Source of the DNA: UMGS1532 sp045594795
GTDB lineage: Bacteria > Bacillota > Clostridia > Oscillospirales > Acutalibacteraceae
NCBI GenBank assembly: GCA_045594795.1
Contig: JAZNZF010000035.1
Coordinates: forward strand, 1 to 6,929
Direction of reading: 5' to 3'
DNA length: 6,929 nucleotides
The notes beneath the pieces are model-generated. The model saw nothing but the letters and a program-made list of their open reading frames with translations, was not told the DNA's origin and made no database searches. The position numbers and the translations under genes were made by a program. This document shows positions 1-5,960 of the stretch, piece by piece; the stretch's first letter is position 1; the number at the start of each line of letters is the position of its first letter.

Positions 1-1
1 T

Positions 2-3000
2 GACCACGGCGGCTCGTTATTGGAAAACAACGTGCTTGCAGATAAAACCGCTAATGTGGTTGTTGCCTTTTCTTCAAACCAAATTAAGGATGTGAATAAT
101 AAAACCCCCACTGAGCATAAGGATATTAGGTATTCTATACCGGATAATAAAAAAATCACTCCCAATATGAGTGAGAGTGAAAGAGCTGATATTTTAAGAA
201 AGTCTAAAATTGATATAGTGGAATATGCAGAGCCACAAGATAGTGGAATTGATTTTAAATATCTTGAAAACTCTATTAAAAGCAAGGCAGAAAAGCATTT
301 GCTAAAGAAATTGCAGGCTCTTGGGTATTTAAAACATTATACAACTAAGGCGGTTGAAATTGAGTTCGATTTTACTATGGGGGGATTGCGTAAAAGCACT
401 CATTCACAATTAGCGTATGGTGGCAATTACAGCGATTTCGCAAAAGTTGTTGTTAATTTGCAGAAATTACTTGATTCTTCATTACTTATTGAAACGCATA
501 CCGACAAAGGTAAGGGAACACCTAGAGAGAACAATCGTCTTAAACAAGTCTATGTTTTACTTAGTGCGTTAAAAGATGGTGAAAATATAATCCCTGTTCA
601 GTTTGAAATTAAACAGTATATTGATGATAACAACAGGTTATATTTAGCAGTTGCATTAACAAAAATAGAGACTGGCGTCATGGGTAATACGGCGTTTGAA
701 AATCAAACACGGACAAACCTGATACCAATCTCTAGTATTAGTATACCCGAATTGTTTTCAAAAATCAACCCTAAAGATAAGAAATTTCTTAAGTATGTGC
801 CTGACGAGTTCTTAAATGAAGAACAAAAGGTAGCTAAACAAGAAGCATTAGACGAGGATGCAAAAAAATATAGTATAGATCAATTTTCCATTCCCGATAT
901 TGCAAGGAGTAAGACCGCACCTGAACTCTTGCAAATGGCTAACAACGGTGAGATTACTTCGGATGATGCTTTAAAGGTCCTTGCCGAGCAACACGGCACT
1001 ATGCCAAAGGGTGAAAATCCAAAGGTGGATGTAACATTGCCTGAGCAAATTAGCAAAAGCAAAAACGTTAATCAGTTTATGCGTAATGTTTTGGAAAGTG
1101 GTCATCTTGATGCCGATATGAGTGAAACTGAAAAGCGAAATATTATAAGCGGTGCGAGAACCTATAAGCCGATTTCGGATAAGGCGGCACTGAGCAGAGC
1201 CGAAAGCAAAATAAAAACTGATATTAACGGTGCTGTTCAGGAATGGGAAAACATTATTAATAGCGGTAAACGTCTTACAAAATTTGATGTTGCACTTGGT
1301 GAACAACTGTTGGTACAGGCGGCTGACACAGGCAATGCTAATGATGTTACGAAATATATCGCAGAGCTTGCGGATATTGGTACACAGTCGGGTCAAGTTA
1401 CTCAGGCTTTAAGACTGCTTAAACAAATGACAGGTATTGGTCAGCTTTATTATGTTACACGCACTGTTGCAAGACTTAATAAGGATATTGAGGCTAGGTA
1501 CGGTGAAAAGCATAAAATTGTTGAGATTGACCCACATTTGGCAAAGATACTTGCTAATTCAAAAAGCGAAGCCGAAATAGATGCCGTTGTTGAGGATTTA
1601 ATAAAGGATGTTGCTTCGCAGGTTAAAAGCTCCTGGGTGGATAAATTTAATTCTTGGCGTTATCTTGCTATGCTGGGAAATCCCAGAACGCACGTGAGAA
1701 ATGTTGTAGGTAATGGCGTGTTTCTTCCTGCGGTGGGTACGAAAAATAAAATTGCCGCTTTGGCAGAAAAGGTTTTTATTGATAAAGAAAACCGTACTAA
1801 AACATTTGGCTTGTTAAAACCCGAATACAGAGCATTTGCTACTAAGGATTTTGAAAAGGTTGAGGATATTATAAAGGGTGGCGGTAAAATGAACCCTACA
1901 GACCAAATCCGAGACCAAATGAAGGTTTATAACTCTAAGGCATTTGCTTGGCTTGAAAAGGCACGACAGTTTAACTTTGATATGCTTGAAAAGGAAGATG
2001 CGTTATTCCTTAAGGGGCATTATATTCGTGCTCTTGGCGGTGCTATGCAAGCACGTGGGCTTGATGTTAAGAACATTACTCCCGCACAGTTGGAGGAGCT
2101 TAGAACTTATGCTATTAAGGAAGCACAAAAGGCAACCTACCGTGATGTAAGCCAATTTGCACAGACCCTTAATAAGTTAGCTCATCCCGGCAAGGATGCA
2201 AGTATTGTTTCTAAGGCGGCGGGTGTAGCGGTTGAAGGTTTACTCCCCTTTAAAAAGACACCTATTAATATCTTGAAGCGTGGTATTGAATATAGCCCGA
2301 TCGGTATTGCGACTTCTATTTTAGATGCCTTTATTTCGGCTAGAAAAGGTGAGTTTTCCGGTGCACAGTTAATTGACGGTTTATCGGCAGGTCTTACAGG
2401 TACGGGTATAATGCTTCTTGGTGCTTTATGCTGGTCGCTTGGATTTATTTCGGGCGGTATGGATTATGATGACGAGGATGCGCTTGAAAGAATGGCGGGT
2501 AAGCAACCATACGCAATTAACTTTGGTAACTTTACATATACCATAGATTTCGCCGCCCCTGCAGTATTACCCTTTATGATAGGTGCTGAAACTGCAAAAA
2601 TATTCAGTGGTGAGGGTAATGATGAAGCCTTAGGATTTTTCGATGCGGTTGCGGCTATAGGTGCTCCGATGACTGAACTTTCAATGCTTCAAGGTCTTAA
2701 CGATGCCATTGAAACCATTGCTTATTCCGAAAATAAAATGGGTGATTTTACAACAAATATTTTTGCTTCGTACTTCTCGCAATATGTTCCAACCTTAGGC
2801 GGTCAGATTGCAAGAACCTTTGATGATACAAGGCGAACAAACTTTATTGACAAGAATTCTGCATTCCCCAAAATTATACAAACTACATACCAGAAGGCAC
2901 TTGGTAAAATCCCCGGTGCGGAAAACAAAAAAGTGCCGTACATTGATGCTTGGGGCAGAACTGAGGAAAACGATAATATTTTACTTCGAGCCTTTGAAAA

Positions 3001-3544
3001 CTTTATTTCACCCGGTTATGTATCTACCGTTAAGGATGATAAAGTTAATGGTGAGCTTGCTAAAATTTTTGTTGATACAGGCGAAAGCGGTGTTATTCCA
3101 AAAAGGGCAAAGACCAGCTTTGAGGTTGACGGCAAAACTGTAAATCTTTCCGCTGATGAATATGTGCAGTACGCTACCGATAAGGGTCAGTATTCAAGGC
3201 AGTATTTAGAGGAAGTAATGTCAAACTCAATGTATCAAGGCTTACCGTCTGAGGGCAAGGCGGCTGTTATTTCGGATTTATACTCCTATGCCAATGCCAA
3301 GGCTAAAAGCAATGTTAGTGATTACGATCATACCACTAATAATTATTACAAAACTGCAGCTAAGCTGGAAGCGGCGGGCATAAGTCCTGCAAGCTATTAT
3401 ATTGCAAGAGAAGCAATGAGCAAGGAAAATGCTGACAAAGACGGTAGCGGTACTGTTAGTAGCAGTGAAAAGAAAAAAGCTCTTAAAGAAGCGGGATTTA
3501 ATTCAAAGGATATTAACACAATCCTAAACATCAATAAAAAATAA
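2..3544 (+). CDS. Phage polyvalent / DNA-ejection-type virion protein, 3' part (LPD3-like and LPD38-like), 5' partial
   Basis: The frame is open to the left edge, so the TTG at 20 is probably not the start and the true start lies upstream. Residues are counted here from that TTG (1174 to the stop). Residues 13-39 (VVVAFSSNQIK then DIRYS) match the typical end of toxin- or nuclease-like domains in phage MuF/polyvalent proteins. Residues about 105-218 resemble LPD3, a small domain of the barnase/EndoU/RelE type. Residues 295-530 are mostly helical and charged. From about 544 (NSWRYLAMLGNPRTHVRN) to the C-terminus it resembles the LPD38-type core, including LPFKKTPINILKRGIEYSP. Hydrophobic stretches at 791-811 and about 842-856 could enter a membrane. 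An EF-hand loop lies at 1139-1150. Such proteins are thought to be packaged and injected with phage DNA to act on the host; that role is inferred. The phage-polyvalent assignment is firm, while the exact domain names are tentative. Confidence 0.72.
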   Translation, partial: DHGGSLLENNVLADKTANVVVAFSSNQIKDVNNKTPTEHKDIRYSIPDNKKITPNMSESERADILRKSKIDIVEYAEPQDSGIDFKYLENSIKSKAEKHLLKKLQALGYLKHYTTKAVEIEFDFTMGGLRKSTHSQLAYGGNYSDFAKVVVNLQKLLDSSLLIETHTDKGKGTPRENNRLKQVYVLLSALKDGENIIPVQFEIKQYIDDNNRLYLAVALTKIETGVMGNTAFENQTRTNLIPISSISIPELFSKINPKDKKFLKYVPDEFLNEEQKVAKQEALDEDAKKYSIDQFSIPDIARSKTAPELLQMANNGEITSDDALKVLAEQHGTMPKGENPKVDVTLPEQISKSKNVNQFMRNVLESGHLDADMSETEKRNIISGARTYKPISDKAALSRAESKIKTDINGAVQEWENIINSGKRLTKFDVALGEQLLVQAADTGNANDVTKYIAELADIGTQSGQVTQALRLLKQMTGIGQLYYVTRTVARLNKDIEARYGEKHKIVEIDPHLAKILANSKSEAEIDAVVEDLIKDVASQVKSSWVDKFNSWRYLAMLGNPRTHVRNVVGNGVFLPAVGTKNKIAALAEKVFIDKENRTKTFGLLKPEYRAFATKDFEKVEDIIKGGGKMNPTDQIRDQMKVYNSKAFAWLEKARQFNFDMLEKEDALFLKGHYIRALGGAMQARGLDVKNITPAQLEELRTYAIKEAQKATYRDVSQFAQTLNKLAHPGKDASIVSKAAGVAVEGLLPFKKTPINILKRGIEYSPIGIATSILDAFISARKGEFSGAQLIDGLSAGLTGTGIMLLGALCWSLGFISGGMDYDDEDALERMAGKQPYAINFGNFTYTIDFAAPAVLPFMIGAETAKIFSGEGNDEALGFFDAVAAIGAPMTELSMLQGLNDAIETIAYSENKMGDFTTNIFASYFSQYVPTLGGQIARTFDDTRRTNFIDKNSAFPKIIQTTYQKALGKIPGAENKKVPYIDAWGRTEENDNILLRAFENFISPGYVSTVKDDKVNGELAKIFVDTGESGVIPKRAKTSFEVDGKTVNLSADEYVQYATDKGQYSRQYLEEVMSNSMYQGLPSEGKAAVISDLYSYANAKAKSNVSDYDHTTNNYYKTAAKLEAAGISPASYYIAREAMSKENADKDGSGTVSSSEKKKALKEAGFNSKDINTILNINKK
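3434..3469 (+). other. EF-hand-type calcium-binding loop in the C-terminus of the polyvalent protein
   Basis: The 12-residue loop DKDGSGTVSSSE has the canonical ligand pattern: Asp at 1, Asp at 3, Ser at 5, Gly at 6, Thr at 7, Ser at 9 and Glu at 12. Flanking sequence on both sides could form helices (AREAMSKENA before, KKKALKEAGF after), as in a real EF-hand. It ends 24 residues before the stop. Calcium binding is inferred from the pattern only. Confidence 0.72.
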
Positions 3545-3546
3545 TT

Positions 3547-3580
3547 TTAAAGCGTTCCGAGTAACATCGGGGCGCTTTAA
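3547..3580 (+). terminator. Hairpin after the polyvalent-protein gene, possible weak or leaky terminator
   Basis: The left arm TTAAAGCGTTCCGA pairs with the right arm TCGGGGCGCTTTAA around a 6-base loop GTAACA. This gives a 14-bp stem with two G-T (G-U in RNA) pairs. It begins two bases after the stop codon. On the + strand the arm ends CTTT and is followed by AATATT, not a long T run, so termination is probably partial. On the - strand the stem is followed by AATTATTTTTTATTG, a better T tract, so it may also stop antisense transcription. RNA processing is an alternative role. Confidence 0.6.
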
Positions 3581-3584
3581 TATT

Positions 3585-3589
3585 GGAGG
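3585..3589 (+). promoter_or_regulatory. Ribosome binding site GGAGG that decides the start of the BppU-like gene
   Basis: GGAGG sits 1 base before an ATG at 3591 and 7 bases before an in-frame ATG at 3597. Only the second spacing suits initiation, so 3597 is the preferred start (protein begins MENKTILF). Confidence 0.8.
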
Positions 3590-3596
3590 AATGATA

Positions 3597-4583
3597 ATGG
3601 AAAACAAAACAATTTTATTCACGGTGGACGGGGATAGCATATCGCCCAAGACCGAGCAGAAGGCAGGTGTGCAGGGGCAACACAACATAACAGATGTGCG
3701 GTTCGAGGGTGATATTTTAATTGAGGCGGTATCAAATCCCGATGTGGTCAAGGCGCGAATACAGTTTATTGACGGTGCGGGCGGATTTTATTCAACGGGA
3801 TTTTTGGATGTAACGTCTGATGAAGAGGATGGCACTATTTATGTCACTTGCCCCATACCCGACAATGTTACCAACGCAGGCGGTGTGGCTCACGTTCATT
3901 TGGTTCTAACAAAGATTGCCTACGAGGATGAAAAGGCGGTTGAAAATCAGGTGTACATCTCACCGCCCGGTAAACTGCTCTATACTCATTCGGGTGTTGG
4001 CTCTCCGTCAGAATATGCGTACAGAATGGGTATATCAAGTGCTTTGGTTAATGCAGAGATATTTGCGGGTCGGGCGGAAGAGGCTAGTGAGGCGGCGGAA
4101 GAAACAAAGCTTAAAGTAGAAACAGCCGAGGCTGATGCTTATGAGTCTGCAGAACAAGCAAATAAAAACGCAACTGACGCGGATAAATCTGCCAAATCTG
4201 CCGCCGAAAGTGCCGAGGCTGCCAAGTCTGCACAGGAAGCCGCTGAAAGCTCCGCTGATGAAGCTAAGACAATTGTTGGCGATGCAGATGATGTTTTAAA
4301 CGAAATAAAAACTAAGCTTGCTAACGGTGAGTTTAAAGGCGAAAAGGGCGACACAGGTGTATCGGGTGTATATTTAGGCTCGGGTGAAATGCCTGAGGGC
4401 TATAACGTGCAGATTGACCCCGATGGCAAGTCGATAGAGGTTTATAATAAAGAGGAAGCTGACAATAAATTTGCAACCAAAGAAGAAGTCGGCAACATTG
4501 AAACCGCCCTTGATAACATCATAGCCGAACAAGAAGCAATTATTGCTATTCAAAACGCATTGATAGGCGGTGATAGTGTATGA
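3597..4583 (+). CDS. BppU-like baseplate / tail protein with coiled coil and collagen-like segment
   Basis: The product has 328 residues from the preferred ATG. Residues 1-125 look like the N-terminal beta-sandwich of BppU-family baseplate upper proteins (TILFTVDGD at the start, later GTIYVTCPIPDNVTNAGG and an AHVHLVL strand). In siphophages such proteins attach receptor-binding proteins to the baseplate. Residues 158-242 form a long Ala/Glu/Lys-rich coiled coil, probably trimeric. Residues 248-254 are a short collagen-like GEKGDTG, followed by VYLGSGEMPEGYNVQIDPDG, a phrase common in Firmicute phage tail proteins. The C-terminus (298-320) is another amphipathic helix. No membrane segment or catalytic motif is seen. 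The gene overlaps the next by 4 bases (ATGA), suggesting coupled translation of an adaptor and its partner. The structural role is well supported, but the exact position in the virion is inferred. Confidence 0.75.
   Translation: MENKTILFTVDGDSISPKTEQKAGVQGQHNITDVRFEGDILIEAVSNPDVVKARIQFIDGAGGFYSTGFLDVTSDEEDGTIYVTCPIPDNVTNAGGVAHVHLVLTKIAYEDEKAVENQVYISPPGKLLYTHSGVGSPSEYAYRMGISSALVNAEIFAGRAEEASEAAEETKLKVETAEADAYESAEQANKNATDADKSAKSAAESAEAAKSAQEAAESSADEAKTIVGDADDVLNEIKTKLANGEFKGEKGDTGVSGVYLGSGEMPEGYNVQIDPDGKSIEVYNKEEADNKFATKEEVGNIETALDNIIAEQEAIIAIQNALIGGDSV
4068..4322 (+). repeat. Low-complexity Ala/Glu/Ser coding repeat (coiled-coil stalk)
   Basis: This stretch encodes residues 158-242 of the BppU-like protein. 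It is built from degenerate units such as SAAESAEAAK, SAQEAAESSA and DEAK, with repeated GCC/GCT, GAA/GAG and AAG/AAA codons. The alternation of small and charged residues fits an extended helical stalk. The DNA repetition could allow length change by slippage or recombination; that is inference. Confidence 0.6.
4565..4573 (+). promoter_or_regulatory. Ribosome binding site inside the preceding gene
   Basis: AGGCGGTGA differs at one base from the ideal AGGAGGTGA and ends 6 bases before the ATG at 4580. It lies in the last codons of the BppU-like gene, whose stop codon overlaps the start (ATGA), so initiation here is probably both direct and coupled. Confidence 0.65.
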
Positions 4584-5773
4584 GTATAGCAGAAAAAAAC
4601 ACAATTATATCTGCAAACAATGTCACTATTGCCGAGAACGAGCAAAAGGTGTATAAGGCGGGACAATTAAAAACCCTTCAAGATAGCGAATATATGAACG
4701 CTAAAGTAAGCGGAACTGCTATAACGGTTAACGACGTATCACCGATTGAGCATAGTGTTGGGTGTAAGTTGGCAAGAAAAAATTTGTGTAGCAATAAATA
4801 CACAGATTATGCTGATACAAGTTATAAAAGTCTTTATGCTGCTAATGCACCGTTAATTATGAGTTTTAAAGATAAAGATACCTCTGTTGATGTTAGTGGT
4901 TGTTATATTGGCTTTTGTGTAAATCCCAATAATGTTTCTAGTGAAGGTTATAGATGGATTGTTGATAATGGCATCTTAAAAAGTACAAAAACAAATAATG
5001 CTGTGACAAACGGAGCGTTATGCCCTTATATAATATTTTTCCCTCAAGCACAAGAAGTATTTAACAAACTAATGCAACGATGGGATATTCAAGTAGAAGA
5101 AAAAGGCACCACCGCAACCGAATATACACCTTATGTTGAAGAGCTTGACGGTATTGAGGTTAGTAGGTATGGGAAGAATTTGGCACTTGCTGAAGATGTG
5201 TATAAAGGTAACTTTATGTATGATGTAGTTGAATTCGAAGGTAGAACGGCAGTAACATTTATTGACTCCTCAGGTGCACAGTGGAGCGGAATTTCTTTTA
5301 AACCAAATACCCAATATACAGTTTCCTTTGATGCGAGAGTAGCGGAACGCGACTCAGTTGTTACTACCGAGAACAGTGGATTATTCTGTTTTACATATAG
5401 CGATGGGCAAAAAAGTTGGATAATAAGTAAAAGAAATACCGAATGGGAGCATTTTACTTTAACTTCTGTTGCCGGAAAAACCGTCGTAAGTATAGGAATA
5501 GCATCGTATAATTATCGAAATAAAAACTACATCGACTGCAACTCTTTCCAACTAGAAGAAGGTTCTACTGCAACCGCATATGAACCCTATAACCGCACAA
5601 CATATCAATCAACCGCAGACGGAACTGTTGACGGTATTACTTCAATATCACCTAATATGACCCTTTTAACAAATAACAATGGTGTAGTTATCAATGCAAA
5701 TTATTTGAGGGACATTGATACATATATCGACAACCTAATTACAGATGTTGCTTTAAGTGGAGGTGAAGCATAA
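4580..5773 (+). CDS. Phage tail / receptor-binding protein with two tandem jelly-roll-like modules
   Basis: The product has 397 residues. The N-terminus (MSIAEKNTIISANNVTIAEN, then QKVYKAGQ) is helical and of a type I associate with Firmicute phage tail proteins; it probably docks to the preceding baseplate protein. Two modules follow. Each begins with KNL (residues 67-69 and 199-201) and ends with a closing motif: IQVEEKGTTATEYTPY (170-185) and FQLEEGSTATAYEPY (323-337). Module 2 also shows FKPNTQYTVSFDARV, typical of CBM4/9-like beta-sandwiches, so glycan binding on the host surface is the likely role. The C-terminal 60 residues (GITSISPNMTLLTNNNG) are a conserved-style cap. The gene overlaps the next by one base (TAATG). 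The central part appears more AT-rich than its flanks, as expected for exchanged host-range modules. A structural rather than binding role remains possible. Confidence 0.7.
   Translation: MSIAEKNTIISANNVTIAENEQKVYKAGQLKTLQDSEYMNAKVSGTAITVNDVSPIEHSVGCKLARKNLCSNKYTDYADTSYKSLYAANAPLIMSFKDKDTSVDVSGCYIGFCVNPNNVSSEGYRWIVDNGILKSTKTNNAVTNGALCPYIIFFPQAQEVFNKLMQRWDIQVEEKGTTATEYTPYVEELDGIEVSRYGKNLALAEDVYKGNFMYDVVEFEGRTAVTFIDSSGAQWSGISFKPNTQYTVSFDARVAERDSVVTTENSGLFCFTYSDGQKSWIISKRNTEWEHFTLTSVAGKTVVSIGIASYNYRNKNYIDCNSFQLEEGSTATAYEPYNRTTYQSTADGTVDGITSISPNMTLLTNNNGVVINANYLRDIDTYIDNLITDVALSGGEA
4781..5134 (+). repeat. Jelly-roll module 1 of the tail protein
   Basis: It runs from NLCSN (residue 68) to the closing EEKGTTATEYTPY (to 185), 118 residues. 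It lacks the NTQYTVSF phrase of module 2 and is more divergent. Its closing motif aligns with that of module 2 at Q-x-E-E-x-x-T-x-A-T-x-Y-x-P-Y, which supports a shared origin. Confidence 0.55.
5177..5590 (+). repeat. Jelly-roll module 2 of the tail protein
   Basis: It runs from NLALAED (residue 200) to EEGSTATAYEPY (to 337), 138 residues. It carries a fuller CBM4/9-like pattern: FKPNTQYTVSFDARV, then LFCFTYSDGQ, then a TEWEHFTLTS strand and the closing motif. Confidence 0.6.
5759..5766 (+). promoter_or_regulatory. Strong ribosome binding site for the small tail gene
   Basis: GGAGGTGA is a perfect 8-base match to the anti-Shine-Dalgarno sequence. It ends 6 bases before the ATG at 5773, inside the last codons (SGGEA) of the preceding gene. 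It supports translation of a gene as short as 60 codons. Confidence 0.85.
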
Positions 5774-5955
5774 TGTTTAGTTTGCAGAATTTTATTAAAG
5801 ACGGATTTTTAAAAGCAATTGGCAACAAGCCCGATTACGAAATCAAACTTAAATCTGCTGATTGGTTTGCTAAAGGTGTACTCGCCGAGGACGATTTGGC
5901 GGAAATTGAAGCTGCTATTGAAAGCAAAAATGCAGAAATGACTGAGGAGGCATAA
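5773..5955 (+). CDS. Small phage tail protein, XkdX-like by position
   Basis: The product has 60 residues, beginning MFSLQNFIKDGFLKAIGNKP. It is acidic in its second half (KGVLAEDDLAEIEAAIESK) and predicted mostly helical, with no signal peptide, membrane segment or cysteine. The pattern of an aromatic-rich front, then a G-V-L-x-x-x-D-L turn and a charged helix resembles the short XkdX-type proteins found just after tail-fibre genes in Firmicute phages. The similarity is in layout more than in sequence, so the family name is tentative. A perfect ribosome binding site, a one-base overlap with the gene before and a 5-base gap to the gene after all support a real gene within the tail operon. Its function is unknown; a small structural or assembly part of the tail tip is the likeliest role. 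Confidence 0.68.
   Translation: MFSLQNFIKDGFLKAIGNKPDYEIKLKSADWFAKGVLAEDDLAEIEAAIESKNAEMTEEA
5944..5950 (+). promoter_or_regulatory. Ribosome binding site for the phosphoesterase-type gene
   Basis: GAGGAGG lies in the last codons of the small tail gene and ends 10 bases before the ATG at 5961. The spacing is slightly long but usable, and no nearer ATG exists in any frame. Confidence 0.7.
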
Positions 5956-5960
5956 AAGTA

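Noticed and set aside
20..22. TTG as the start of the large left-hand gene
   Set aside because: The same frame is open to the window edge (reading DHGGSL before it), there is no ribosome binding site before it, and the encoded text starts in the middle of a domain end. The gene very likely begins outside the window.
861..868. A-rich run (CAAAAAAA) as a programmed frameshift site in the large gene
   Set aside because: The zero frame continues for about 890 more codons with recognisable domains, and no stop or alternative product nearby calls for a shift.
971..1396. 141-codon open frame on the - strand
   Set aside because: It lies wholly antisense to the large gene, has no convincing ribosome binding site and gives a composition unlike a real protein (rich in Ile, Phe, Cys and Asn). 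It is a shadow frame.
3591..3593. ATG two codons upstream as the start of the BppU-like gene
   Set aside because: It is only one base from GGAGG, too close for initiation. The in-frame ATG at 3597 has proper 7-base spacing.
4139..4354. 71-codon Ala/Ser-rich open frame on the - strand
   Set aside because: It is the complement of the Ala/Glu-rich coiled-coil repeat, which naturally lacks stops on the other strand.
4593..4599. Run of seven A near the start of the tail protein gene as a phase-variation tract
   Set aside because: Seven A is common in AT-rich coding DNA and the frame is intact on both sides. One sequence gives no evidence of variation.
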